Shown: piece by piece, positions 8,313 to 16,627 of the stretch
How the letters are laid out: each line of letters starts with the position of its first letter
How positions within the stretch are numbered: the first letter of the stretch is position 1
Source: Nitrospirota bacterium
Lineage (GTDB): Bacteria > Nitrospirota > Thermodesulfovibrionia > SZUA-242
NCBI GenBank assembly: GCA_027021335.1
Contig: JALUUO010000078.1
Coordinates: 1 to 32,682, forward strand
Length of the DNA: 32,682 nucleotides
Reading direction: 5' to 3'
Notes under the pieces: model-generated
Told to the model about the DNA's origin: nothing
Seen by the model: the letters and a program-made list of their open reading frames with translations, nothing else
Databases searched by the model: none
Made by a program: the position numbers and the translations under genes

Positions 8313-9845
8313 TTACGCAAAGTATTCACGGAAACTCTGATTCTCCTTCTTTTTATTACTTTTGTCATGAGCCTGACCGTCTTTTTGTCCTTCATGGTTT
8401 TTATCCCCGCCTTTTCCGTCGTCATATTCAATATTTGTATTGCCCACAGATATACCGCTGTCTGAAAGCTGACCCTTAAGGTCTGGGAGTCCGAACTCCA
8501 GAGCCTGCCTTGTTGTAAAGTTGTCGGTGATAATTTGCATATTAAGCCTGCCGCTTTGGACCCGCAGGTCGATACGCAGTTCGCCCAGGCCATCAGGCTT
8601 CAAACGTAGTTGAATATGGTCGACTCCTTTTTTCAGTGCCTGTATCATGGGTTCGCGCACCTGCTCGATAATTTTGGTGCTGACCTCATGTATTGGTTGT
8701 GGTTGTTTTGCATCGATCCTGGACGTTTCCACCGTGGATGCATTTACCTGATGCTCCGCACCTGTTTTTCCTCCATGTGCCGCAGTTTTCAGTAGGGAAA
8801 GTTTTGATTCATCTCCAGTATTTCCGCCTTCTGAATCATCAAGCATTCCTCCTGTCTCTCCTTGGGCAAAAGCGGTTGAGAGTTGAACCTGACGGGCATC
8901 AATGGGTTTGGTCCCTTCACCTTGAGGTCTCTCGCCTTCGGTGGTCTGGATGCTTAGTTTTCCTAGGGTATTTACAGGCTTAAGTTCACCTTCGCCTTGG
9001 CTTACTTTGGCAACTATGGAGGCCGATTCATGACCGGCCCGCAATAGTTCTAATGAGTTTTCGCCCCTAAATACCGCTGCCTGTTGTCTTTCTTCTTTTG
9101 TAAGAGCGCTTTGCTGTTCTGTTTTTGAGGGAATCAACAGGTTGCTGATGTTCAATGTTTCGTTTTTGTTGACTCCAGCCGCCTTTTCAGCGGGGTTTAT
9201 ACCTTCTTTCGTGCCTTTTGGACTACTAATTATCGGAGCGTTAGTTAAAGGCGTACCGAGTGTGGGGAGACCGGGTTTTCCGGTGCTGCCACCTGGAATA
9301 TCGTCAGCCGGAGATATTTGAATAAGAAGGTTTGGTGAAACTCTAGGGCTGTTGTTTTTTATGTTGATTTTATCAACATAACCTCCATTGCCGTATGCCG
9401 TGTTTTCTTCCAAGCCTGGTGTTGCGGATGTAGCAAGGCCCTGGAACCATGCATTAACAGAAACCGGTGAGTTTTTGCTGCCGGTTTCTGATGTTGTCAG
9501 ATCGGTAATAATAGGTATAAAAACAGGTGATGAAAGTTCACTTTCGGTTTCCTTTGAGTTGGCACTCTGTTCTTTGGAGCTGTTTGATGCGGTAGGTGCC
9601 TCTTTTTCTGATTCTGGTGTTTTATCCCTCTTAGATTTTTTAATTTCTTTAGTTTCGTCATTTATGTCACTGGAACTTTCGCTTCCGGAAACCTTGGCGT
9701 CTTGTTTTTCGAGCTCTTCTTTAAAAGATTTTAATGACCCCTGTTCTATTTTGGTTTCTTTTGAAGACTGAGATACGTATGTGTTATTTACGTCTATTTC
9801 GTCAAAAACTGAAGTGCCTGAAAATAAAACGTTTGATGTGTTCAT
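8313..9845 (-). CDS. fliK: Flagellar hook-length control protein FliK
   Basis: The product is about 510 residues from ATG 9845; the open frame could extend to 9935, but that N terminus looks unlike FliK and lies upstream of the sigma-54 promoter. The first ~350 residues are low-complexity and Ser/Glu/Lys-rich. They form the flexible ruler region typical of FliK and are poorly conserved. Residues ~400-490 form the conserved C-terminal hook-length domain (QLRLKPDGLGELRIDLRV, followed by a short NMQIITDN block). A Lys/Gly/Asp-rich charged tail follows. FliK is secreted during hook growth and switches the export apparatus from hook to filament substrates. It is the first gene of fliK-flgD-flgE. 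No Shine-Dalgarno is seen before ATG 9845. Confidence 0.88.
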   Translation of the reverse strand: MNTSNVLFSGTSVFDEIDVNNTYVSQSSKETKIEQGSLKSFKEELEKQDAKVSGSESSSDINDETKEIKKSKRDKTPESEKEAPTASNSSKEQSANSKETESELSSPVFIPIITDLTTSETGSKNSPVSVNAWFQGLATSATPGLEENTAYGNGGYVDKINIKNNSPRVSPNLLIQISPADDIPGGSTGKPGLPTLGTPLTNAPIISSPKGTKEGINPAEKAAGVNKNETLNISNLLIPSKTEQQSALTKEERQQAAVFRGENSLELLRAGHESASIVAKVSQGEGELKPVNTLGKLSIQTTEGERPQGEGTKPIDARQVQLSTAFAQGETGGMLDDSEGGNTGDESKLSLLKTAAHGGKTGAEHQVNASTVETSRIDAKQPQPIHEVSTKIIEQVREPMIQALKKGVDHIQLRLKPDGLGELRIDLRVQSGRLNMQIITDNFTTRQALEFGLPDLKGQLSDSGISVGNTNIEYDDGKGGDKNHEGQKDGQAHDKSNKKKENQSFREYFA

Positions 9846-9855
9846 GCCACTGCTA

Positions 9856-9873
9856 TAGCAATGACAGTGCCAA
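9856..9873 (-). promoter_or_regulatory. Sigma-54 (RpoN) promoter for fliK-flgD-flgE
   Basis: On the minus strand the sequence reads TTGGCAC-TGTCA-TTGCTA. It matches the -24/-12 consensus with the required 10-nt gap between GG and GC. Class-II and class-III flagellar operons of many Proteobacteria are RpoN-dependent. The predicted start of transcription falls at about 9846, directly against the fliK ATG at 9845. Confidence 0.85.
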
Positions 9874-9978
9874 CCACGTACAGCTCTCAAACAGGCTCTT
9901 TTGCCGTAAAACAGGGAGGAAACTATTGCCCGCAAAGGAAAGTTTTTCCTATAGACGGAGGATTATTTAAGCCTTTTT

Positions 9979-10782
9979 TCAGGTTTTTCCGTAATAGTTT
10001 TTAAAACATGGTGGAATGTAAAAAACTCGCTCAAGAAAAAGTCCGCATGCCGGAGCAGTAGGCCCGCAGTACCGGCGGTCACGCATCTCAATAATTCTAT
10101 TAACCTCTCCTGGAGCTATTTTGCCGCGTCCTATTTCCACGGCCAGGCCGGCGATATTTCTTACCATATGGCGAAGGAGTGCATCAGCCTCAACCGTTAT
10201 TTTAATAATCCTGGCAGCAAATGTAAGGCCCATCATTGAAATTATGGGTTTTCTGTCAACGCTTATTTTAGTGATGGTTCTCACTGGATGCTTGGAAGCG
10301 CAGCCCGCAGCTCGGAAGGAAGAAAAATCATGTCTGCCTACAAGATGGCTCAAGCCTGTTTGCATGGTCTCCGGGTCAAGAGAAGTGGGTATAGACCAGG
10401 TCCACCTCTTAAGAAAAACCGATGGACGGGGCTGGTTTTGTATGAGATATGTATAACGTTTGCCGTCAGCTCCATGGCGGGGATGGAAATCCTCGGGTGC
10501 CGGCTCAATTCCAAGGATACGGATGTCTGAAGGCAGATTGGCGTTCAGAGCCCGCAGGAGTACATCTTCCGGCAGTATGCTTTGTGTATGAAACGCTGCA
10601 ACCTGGCCAAGAGCGTGTACGCCTGCATCAGTGCGTCCGGCTCCTATAACTTTGGTTTGCTCTCTGGTTACCCGGAATATGGCTGCTTCGATGAGTTGCT
10701 GAATCGAAAGACCGTTTGGCTGTATCTGCCAGCCGACATAACGGGTGCCTTCGTATTCCGTAAGAAGCCTCAGGTATCTCAT
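9979..10782 (-). CDS. truA: tRNA pseudouridine(38-40) synthase TruA
   Basis: The 267-residue product is the normal length for TruA, which isomerises uridines 38-40 in the anticodon arm of many tRNAs. It has the N-terminal YEGTRYVGWQ block and the catalytic motif GAGRTDAGVHALGQ, where Asp52 is the nucleophile. Later it has FHPRHGADGKRYTYLI, the HDFSSFRAAGC block and LLRHMVRNIAG near the C terminus. All are hallmarks of the family. The ATG at 10782 has no evident Shine-Dalgarno and sits about 7 nt after an extended -10 element. It precedes the flagellar genes on the same strand but is separated from them by the fliK sigma-54 promoter. Its placement next to flagellar genes is probably incidental. 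Confidence 0.96.
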   Translation of the reverse strand: MRYLRLLTEYEGTRYVGWQIQPNGLSIQQLIEAAIFRVTREQTKVIGAGRTDAGVHALGQVAAFHTQSILPEDVLLRALNANLPSDIRILGIEPAPEDFHPRHGADGKRYTYLIQNQPRPSVFLKRWTWSIPTSLDPETMQTGLSHLVGRHDFSSFRAAGCASKHPVRTITKISVDRKPIISMMGLTFAARIIKITVEADALLRHMVRNIAGLAVEIGRGKIAPGEVNRIIEMRDRRYCGPTAPACGLFLERVFYIPPCFKNYYGKT

Positions 10783-10789
10783 GCGTTAG

Positions 10790-10798
10790 AATATAACA
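10790..10798 (-). promoter_or_regulatory. Candidate extended -10 promoter element for truA
   Basis: The minus strand has TGT-TATATT (10790-10798), an extended -10 form, with no convincing -35. It ends 7 nt before the truA ATG, so the transcript would begin at or next to the start codon. Confidence 0.35.
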
Positions 10799-11052
10799 CA
10801 AATATGTACTCGCTCAGAACTCACATTATTGTTTTTAATATTTGATAAGCTTGAAAAATAAGGTGATAACCGATAATAATTATAGGTATCTTTTATTAGA
10901 AACACTTAAATTAGAAAACTCCATGTAAGCCTTTCTAGTATTTTCTCTGGATGTTGAAATAAAAAATTTGTTGTAGAAATTGTAAAAACTGCAAAACTCT
11001 TAGGCGGCGATCTCTTTCAACACTATGTACGCCGATCTCCAGGAGCCGGATA

Positions 11053-12402
11053 ATGCCCGACGAATTAAAGAACCATCAGGAATATAATCCAACGTTTCAT
11101 ATTCGCACCTTTGGATGCCAGATGAATGTACATGATTCTGAGCGGATGGCCGGGCTGCTGGAAGAGAAAGGATACAGTTTTGTAACCAGTCAGGACAGTG
11201 CCGATCTTGTTGTAATTAATACATGCAGCGTCCGGGATAAGGCCGACCAGAAGTTTTTTAGTGACCTGGGCCGCCTGAAAAAAGTGAAGGCCTTACGGCC
11301 TGAAATGAAGATAGCTGTGGCCGGCTGTATAGCTGAGCAGCAGGGACGTGAAATACAATCCAGGTTTCCATACGTGGATGTGATTATAGGCCCTCAAAAT
11401 ATAGCCAGACTTCCTGAGCTGCTTAGTAAAACTCGTTCTTGTGTCGTGGCTACCGGTAAAAGCCGGGCTTATCATCTGAAGAAAACTCCGTCTGCCAGGG
11501 CAGGGGGCTGCAGAGCCTGGGTGCCTGTCATGTATGGCTGTGATAATTTCTGTTCTTACTGTATTGTGCCGTACACGCGCGGACGTGAGCTAAGCAGGCC
11601 GGTCAAGGATGTTGTCGATGAGGTTCGCTCTCTTGCGGATCAAGGCTATAGCGAGATAACCCTTCTTGGGCAGAATGTGAATTCTTACGGAAAGAGTCTT
11701 ACCGGTGAAGTTGATTTTTCCGATCTTCTCGAACAGGTCCATACGGTAGATGCGATAAAGAGAATTAGGTTTGTCACATCGCATCCAAAAGATCTTTCCG
11801 AGAGATTGATGGAGGCATTCAAAGATCTGCCCAAACTCTGCAATCATATGCATCTGCCTGTTCAATCCGGTTCGGACAGAGTGCTTGAGCGCATGAACAG
11901 GGGATATAGCTCGTCAGAATACCTGGATAAAATCGAACGTCTTAGAAGGCTTGTACCGGATATGGCTTTTACCACGGATATTATTGTCGGTTTTCCCGGC
12001 GAGGAAGAATTTGACTTTGAGCAAACGCTAAAAGTGATTCGATCCGTTGAGTACGACGGTATTTTTGCTTTTAAATATTCAAAGCGACCGCATACAAGGG
12101 CCAGGCTTTTTAATGACCAGGTGCCTGATGATAAAAAAGGCAGAAGATTGAGCACGGTACTGTCTATTCAGGATGAGATCAGTAGGCGGAAAAACAGGGA
12201 TTTGGTCGGAACGGTTCAAGAGATTCTTGTTGAAGACACAGAACCAAGCTGCGAAGGTTCCGGCAATCATCAAATGGGCAGAACAAGCACGAACAAAATT
12301 GTACACTTTGAGTCTAAAAATAATCTTACAGGCAAGCTGCTTCCAATATTGATTACTGAAGGATTGCAACATTCTCTTAAGGGTGTAATGTTAGGTAATT
12401 AA
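11053..12402 (+). CDS. miaB: tRNA-2-methylthio-N6-dimethylallyladenosine synthase MiaB
   Basis: The 449-residue radical-SAM methylthiotransferase adds the methylthio group to i6A37 of tRNAs reading UNN codons. The N-terminal domain holds the auxiliary cluster ligands Cys22 (FGCQMN), Cys58 (NTCSVRDKA) and Cys92 (AGCIAEQ). The radical-SAM cluster ligands are Cys163, Cys167 and Cys170 (GCDNFCSYCIVPYTRGRE). Later family blocks include LLGQNVNSYG, RFVTSHPKD, MHLPVQSGSDRVL and TDIIVGFPGE. A C-terminal TRAM-like segment has EILVEDTE. GRTSTNKIVHF and RTFGCQMNVHDSE favour MiaB over MtaB or RimO. The ATG at 11053 follows AGGAG by 7 nt. A 270-nt spacer upstream (10783-11052) holds no gene. Confidence 0.96.
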   Translation: MPDELKNHQEYNPTFHIRTFGCQMNVHDSERMAGLLEEKGYSFVTSQDSADLVVINTCSVRDKADQKFFSDLGRLKKVKALRPEMKIAVAGCIAEQQGREIQSRFPYVDVIIGPQNIARLPELLSKTRSCVVATGKSRAYHLKKTPSARAGGCRAWVPVMYGCDNFCSYCIVPYTRGRELSRPVKDVVDEVRSLADQGYSEITLLGQNVNSYGKSLTGEVDFSDLLEQVHTVDAIKRIRFVTSHPKDLSERLMEAFKDLPKLCNHMHLPVQSGSDRVLERMNRGYSSSEYLDKIERLRRLVPDMAFTTDIIVGFPGEEEFDFEQTLKVIRSVEYDGIFAFKYSKRPHTRARLFNDQVPDDKKGRRLSTVLSIQDEISRRKNRDLVGTVQEILVEDTEPSCEGSGNHQMGRTSTNKIVHFESKNNLTGKLLPILITEGLQHSLKGVMLGN

Positions 12403-12502
12403 AACCTGATGATTTATATATTTTTAATAAATCTTGCCTTTTATCTTCAACATGTTAGAGTTTTATTAACGATAAGGAATCAACAACGATTTTTTCCCGG
12501 CT

Positions 12503-14050
12503 ATGACAGAACAAACTATTGAAACAAAACAATCGCATCTTGATGTTTTGATCAACCGTATGCGAAAGGATAAGGATTTCCCGTCACTGTCGGAAAGTAT
12601 CTCTTCTATTTCTCATCTGACTTCTAAGGAAGATATCTCTATAACAGAGTTAGCTAATGCCATACTTGCAGATTTCTCGTTGACAAATAAACTCTTGAAA
12701 CTGGTGAATTCAGCTTACTACTGTCAGTTTGGAGAGAAAATCAGCACAATTTCCAGAGCCATAGCAGTGCTAGGCTTTGAGCAGGTCAGAAATGCCGCTA
12801 CAAGTCTTCTGTTGTTTGAGCACCTGAAGAATAAGGGGCAGGCAGGTGAACTTCTTGATGCGGTATATCGTGCAATTTTTAGTGGCGCTATTGCCAAAGA
12901 GATTGCCGAGAAAGCGGGAGTCGATCAGGAAGAGGCACGGATTTGTTCCATGTTTCATAACCTGGGCAAGTTGCTGGCTCTGTTTTATTTCCCGGGCGAA
13001 TCTTTTCGTATAAGGGAGCTTGAGATAAAGGAAGGCTTCTCTACCAAAAGAGCCTGTTATGCCGTATTGGGACTTACTTATGACGAGCTTGGAGCGGGTG
13101 TGGCAAATATCTGGAAATTTCCCGAAAGTATGGTTTTCAGTATGCGTGAGGCTCCGGCAATAATAACCGAAGAACCACGGTTAAAAGAGGATAAGCTCAT
13201 GGTGCTCTCGACATTTTCGAATGAGGTTTGTAGTGTGATTACGCAATCCACTGTTCAGGACAAAAGTAAAGTTCTGCAAAAAATAAGTGCTCGTTTTAAA
13301 AAATGCTACGATTTATCGGAAAGACAAATAACAGAGGTTTTAAAAACATCTCTTGAAGAAATATCAAAGAATTCAAGCATGTTTGATAGGAAGATGCAAA
13401 AAAGCAGCTTTTTTAAAAATGTTAGAATTTGGAGTGGTTTATCGACTGTTGAGGAAAATTTAGAGGTAATAAGTAAAGAGCCTGTTGATTATTATACGGC
13501 ACCGGATGAGCCGGATAAAAACCAGGTGGATTCCCAGGCAGTTTTTCTTAAGGGGCTTCAGGAAATCACTAAAACTCTTCTTTCATCCTTTGTCATGGAT
13601 GATGTTTTCCGTATGATCTTAGAGACCATGTACCGGGCGCTGAATTTTTCTCACGTTCTTCTGTGTGTAAAGGAACCCGGTAACCAGATAGTCGGGGCCA
13701 GGTTCGGATTCGGCCTGAATATAGACAGGCTTATCAAGCTGTTTGGTATCCCACTTAATAATAGTGGAGATATATTCACTAAAGCATTTGTGGAAAGACA
13801 TGATCTCATTATAAATAATATAAGCGCCACCGATGCAAAGCAGCGGATGCCGTTTTGGCATCGACGCCTTGTCGGTGCCGAATCCATTGTTATTCTTCCT
13901 ATTGTTGTGGATGATGTTAACTTGGGTCTTTTATATGCTGACTACATCAGGGGCGGTTCGGCTAAGGTCATAACTGAAGAAGATCAGGTGTATTTAAAAC
14001 TGCTTAGAGACCAGGCTGTTCTTGCGATAAAACAAAGGAGGAAATCTTGA
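12503..14050 (+). CDS. HDOD domain and GAF domain signalling protein
   Basis: The product is 515 residues. Residues ~25-230 form an HDOD domain: FSLTNKLLKLVNSAYY, IARAIAVLGFEQV-like (here ISRAIAVLGFEQVRN) and MFHNLGKLLALFYFP. HDOD is related to HD phosphohydrolases but usually lacks their catalytic residues. Residues ~345-510 form a GAF domain (LQEITKTLLSSFVMDDVFRM at its start, AESIVILPIVVDDVNLGLLYAD near its end), a likely small-molecule sensor. No output or transmembrane segment is seen. The TGA stop overlaps the TTG start of the next gene within TTGA, and AAAGGAGG for that gene lies inside this one, so the two are tightly coupled. Such proteins often control c-di-GMP, motility or stress signalling; the specific role here is unknown. 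Confidence 0.88.
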   Translation: MTEQTIETKQSHLDVLINRMRKDKDFPSLSESISSISHLTSKEDISITELANAILADFSLTNKLLKLVNSAYYCQFGEKISTISRAIAVLGFEQVRNAATSLLLFEHLKNKGQAGELLDAVYRAIFSGAIAKEIAEKAGVDQEEARICSMFHNLGKLLALFYFPGESFRIRELEIKEGFSTKRACYAVLGLTYDELGAGVANIWKFPESMVFSMREAPAIITEEPRLKEDKLMVLSTFSNEVCSVITQSTVQDKSKVLQKISARFKKCYDLSERQITEVLKTSLEEISKNSSMFDRKMQKSSFFKNVRIWSGLSTVEENLEVISKEPVDYYTAPDEPDKNQVDSQAVFLKGLQEITKTLLSSFVMDDVFRMILETMYRALNFSHVLLCVKEPGNQIVGARFGFGLNIDRLIKLFGIPLNNSGDIFTKAFVERHDLIINNISATDAKQRMPFWHRRLVGAESIVILPIVVDDVNLGLLYADYIRGGSAKVITEEDQVYLKLLRDQAVLAIKQRRKS

Positions 14051-14721
14051 AAGCTATAATTCTAGCAGCCGGAACCGGTACCAGGATAGGAAATCAACTG
14101 CCAAAGTGTTTAATGAGGCTGCCTATGGGTAATACTATAATGGAAAACCAGGTATCGTTACTTCGAGATAACGGTATAAAAGAAATAATAGTTGTTGTAG
14201 GTTTTAAGAAAGACGTCATTATGGAGGAGTTTCCGGATCTTATCTATCGATACAACACTTTCTATCATATTACAAATACATCCAAGAGTTTAATGATGGC
14301 TCTTGAAAGCATTGATGAGGACGATATCATATGGATTAACGGTGATGTTTTTCTTGAATCAGAGGTCATAAGAAGGCTTCTATCCGAACCTGGGAATGTT
14401 ATGGCGGTTAATATCTCCAAGTGTGGCGAGGAAGAGGTAAAGTATAAGACAGGTAAAAATGGAGAAATTATTGAAATATCAAAAAGTGTGCTGGATGCAG
14501 AGGGCGAATCTGTTGGTGTAAACAAGATTACAGCCGAGAATGTAGGTGTTTTTTACGAAAGTTTAAAAGAATGTGATGATGATGACTACTTCGAAAAAGG
14601 CGTAGAGATATGTATTTCCAAGGGAATACGGTTTTATCCGGTTGATATTTCCGCATGTAAGTGTGTAGAGATAGATTTTAAAGAAGACTACGAAAGGGTT
14701 AAAGAGATTGCAGCTGATTAA
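14047..14721 (+). CDS. Nucleotidyltransferase, LicC-like phosphocholine/sugar-phosphate cytidylyltransferase family
   Basis: The 224-residue product begins with the nucleotide-binding loop of NTP transferases (KAIILAAGTGTRIGNQLPKCL), where Lys of PKCL is the usual catalytic lysine. VVGFKKDVI, YNTFYHITNTSKSLMMAL and INGDVFLESEVI follow. The YN...TNTSKSL and GDVFL blocks are those of the LicC-like cytidylyltransferases that make CDP-choline or related CDP-alcohols. GDVFL supplies a metal-binding Asp. The start is TTG 14047, chosen because AAAGGAGG lies 5 nt upstream; it overlaps the HDOD stop. The neighbour at 14766 is a CDP-glycerol glycerophosphotransferase-like enzyme. I infer that this gene makes the CDP-activated donor it uses. 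The substrate could be glycerol-phosphate, choline-phosphate or a sugar phosphate; sequence reading cannot separate them. Confidence 0.83.
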   Translation: MKAIILAAGTGTRIGNQLPKCLMRLPMGNTIMENQVSLLRDNGIKEIIVVVGFKKDVIMEEFPDLIYRYNTFYHITNTSKSLMMALESIDEDDIIWINGDVFLESEVIRRLLSEPGNVMAVNISKCGEEEVKYKTGKNGEIIEISKSVLDAEGESVGVNKITAENVGVFYESLKECDDDDYFEKGVEICISKGIRFYPVDISACKCVEIDFKEDYERVKEIAAD

Positions 14722-14765
14722 TCCGCTTCAGAGTTTTGTTCTAAAGGGTTGAAGCTACGAAACCA

Positions 14766-15995
14766 GTGATAAAATTAAACCGGTTAAAAACAAAACTACG
14801 GGAAGAGAAATTCTTTAATCCTTATATTCGCACAATATTAAATTCCGTATACCGGGTTACTGTCAGGAAAGAGGCTGAAGCTGTAAAAGAGTACTGCAAC
14901 AGTAACTCCCCAAAATCATTGGTGGCGTTTGCCCTGTCGCAGCTTTATTCTCTTGAACATGTTAGGGGATTGGTGGAACGTCTTAAAGACGATGAAAAGA
15001 TGCATCCCATGCTGTTTTGTCCGACAAAATGGGTTCCGGGTTCTAAGTTAAAAAAAGTCGAATTATTTAAATTCCTTTCATCAAGGTATGGGATTATCTA
15101 CAATGAAAACCTATTCGCTTATCCATGGTTGAAGTCGTCCAGTATTAAACTGTTTTTCGAACTCAGCCTGTCTTCGTACGGTTCTGAGCTTAAGTGCCCC
15201 AAGGTGCTCTACACTCACGGTATGGCGGGCCTGAATTTTTCTAAAGATCTGCAACATATAAAGTTTGTAGGTAGGTATAACGCCATTTTTTTAAATGGCC
15301 CGTTACATAAAAAAGCTCTTCTTGTCGCCCAAAAAAAATACGGTGTTGAATTACCCCGAATGTATGAGATCGGTTACCTTAGAGGAGACAGACTTCTTGA
15401 GCGGCAAGAGATGTTTAATAAAAAAGATTTTCTGAAAGACATGGGGCTTCCGGATCTTCCGACAGTTATATACGCGCCTACGTGGGGGGACTTTTCCTCA
15501 ACCGTGGAATGGATAGACGATGTCGTAGCCGTTTGTGGAGATATAGGAGTAAATCTGCTGCTTCGGCTGCACCCGATTATGCTGACCGGGGAAGCAGCCT
15601 GGAAAACCGGTGGTGTTGATTGGAGCAAACGGCTTGTTGATATTGAAAAAAATCATAGCCATGTCACAGTAGCAATGAGCCATGATATAGATGACATTAT
15701 GCTTGCTGCCGACGTCATGATTACGGATGTAAGCGGCCTGGCCCTTGAATTTATGTCGATAGACAAGCCGGTGGTTTTTCTGCCTGCGCCAAGATATTTT
15801 AAAATTTACGGCTCAGATAGACCTGAAAAATGGTGTAAACCTGATTATGAAATACAGAGTAAAAACGATTTGAAACATGAATTAAACAAGGCTGTTCGTG
15901 GAGAAATCAATCTATTTCCGGCTGACAAGCTGGTCTACAACAGGGGGAAAACCCTGGAGGTGATGCTTAAAACAGTAGAAGAACTCATGATATAA
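14766..15995 (+). CDS. CDP-glycerol glycerophosphotransferase-family protein (TagB/TagF-like)
   Basis: The 409-residue product has the C-terminal signature of CDP-glycerol:poly(glycerophosphate) transferases: TVIYAPTWGDFS, LLLRLHPIM and MITDVSGLALEFMSIDKPVVFL. The second and third carry the conserved His and the Asp-Ser donor-site motif. HGMAGLNFSKD in the middle matches the HG(x)G block. The enzyme would transfer a glycerol-phosphate-type unit from a CDP donor to a surface glycan or lipid carrier, probably at the inner face of the membrane. No transmembrane helix is seen; the basic N terminus could bind membrane. The start is GTG 14766, without a strong Shine-Dalgarno. It follows the cytidylyltransferase by 44 nt. 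Similar genes occur in capsule or O-antigen loci, but no other glycan gene is present here, so the acceptor is unknown. Confidence 0.82.
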   Translation: MIKLNRLKTKLREEKFFNPYIRTILNSVYRVTVRKEAEAVKEYCNSNSPKSLVAFALSQLYSLEHVRGLVERLKDDEKMHPMLFCPTKWVPGSKLKKVELFKFLSSRYGIIYNENLFAYPWLKSSSIKLFFELSLSSYGSELKCPKVLYTHGMAGLNFSKDLQHIKFVGRYNAIFLNGPLHKKALLVAQKKYGVELPRMYEIGYLRGDRLLERQEMFNKKDFLKDMGLPDLPTVIYAPTWGDFSSTVEWIDDVVAVCGDIGVNLLLRLHPIMLTGEAAWKTGGVDWSKRLVDIEKNHSHVTVAMSHDIDDIMLAADVMITDVSGLALEFMSIDKPVVFLPAPRYFKIYGSDRPEKWCKPDYEIQSKNDLKHELNKAVRGEINLFPADKLVYNRGKTLEVMLKTVEELMI

Positions 15996-16030
15996 CAGTT
16001 CTGTGTAATCTCAGGGATTTAAAAGCGGAA

Positions 16031-16627
16031 CTACTTCGTACTCATAAATTTATCGAGACTCTTTTTGACCTCTACCACAGTGCTGTTTACAATGTCCGTA
16101 AATAGCAATACCTTTGAACCGTCGGCAAGTAACAGGTTTAATTTAAACAGGGGCAGCGGCGTTGCATGAACACCGGGTTCAGCCATTTTTTGCCATGCTA
16201 TTATATCAGCAAGATCACTTTCATCCAGAGGTTCAAGCTCTTCAGCTTCCAAACCTGTAACGTCTTTTAAAAGGATCTCTTTTCGGTTTTTTCCGGAGAT
16301 TCTATCAGTGGTTATAACTACTGCTCCGTTCCCCTTGTCAACTATCATCTCGAGACTTCTTTCCTTTAGCAGCCAGAACCTGACAAGCAGATAAAAAGGT
16401 AAAAACAGGGCTATCGGCACTACCCAGCTATGCCACCCTGGAGAAGAGGCTCTCAACCAAAAAAGCAGGTAATAAACTGCACCTGCAGCACTGCCTGCAA
16501 GAAGAATCGATGCAAGGTCTCGGTTGTAAACCATCCGATTCAGAGCGCTTCTGTCTCCGCTTCTGTAGAGCACGGTTTTGAAGCTCAACTTGTCTCCATC
16601 TATACTGAGTGTATAAGCCTCTTTCAA
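16031..16627 (-). CDS. Unknown two-TM membrane protein at the end of the pyr operon
   Basis: I do not recognise this 198-residue protein. Residues ~39-58 (ILLAGSAAGAVYYLLFWL) and ~67-87 (VVPIALFLPFYLLVRFWLL) are two transmembrane helices with a short loop between. About 110 cytoplasmic or periplasmic residues follow, rich in beta-like strands (IVDKGNGAVVITTD, LLLADGSKVLLFTD). This resembles a PH-like or DUF-type membrane-anchored domain, but I cannot name it. The ATG at 16627 overlaps the carA TGA by four bases, so it is translated with carA and belongs to the pyrR-pyrB-pyrC-carA unit. The coupling implies co-expression, not a role in pyrimidine synthesis. No terminator is seen after it. Confidence 0.7.
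   Translation of the reverse strand: MKEAYTLSIDGDKLSFKTVLYRSGDRSALNRMVYNRDLASILLAGSAAGAVYYLLFWLRASSPGWHSWVVPIALFLPFYLLVRFWLLKERSLEMIVDKGNGAVVITTDRISGKNRKEILLKDVTGLEAEELEPLDESDLADIIAWQKMAEPGVHATPLPLFKLNLLLADGSKVLLFTDIVNSTVVEVKKSLDKFMSTK

Noticed and set aside
9846-9935. Upstream extension of fliK to GTG/ATG-like start at 9935
   Set aside because: The extra 30 residues are Cys/Arg-rich and unlike FliK, and they lie upstream of the sigma-54 promoter, so they would not be in the mRNA.
10851-10880. TTGAAA...GATAAT as a miaB promoter
   Set aside because: Spacing is only 15 nt and it lies ~170 nt before the gene, so the call is too weak to list.
11000-11045. CGGCG/CGCCG inverted repeat before miaB
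   Set aside because: The stem is only five pairs with a long loop, so it is more likely chance than a regulator.
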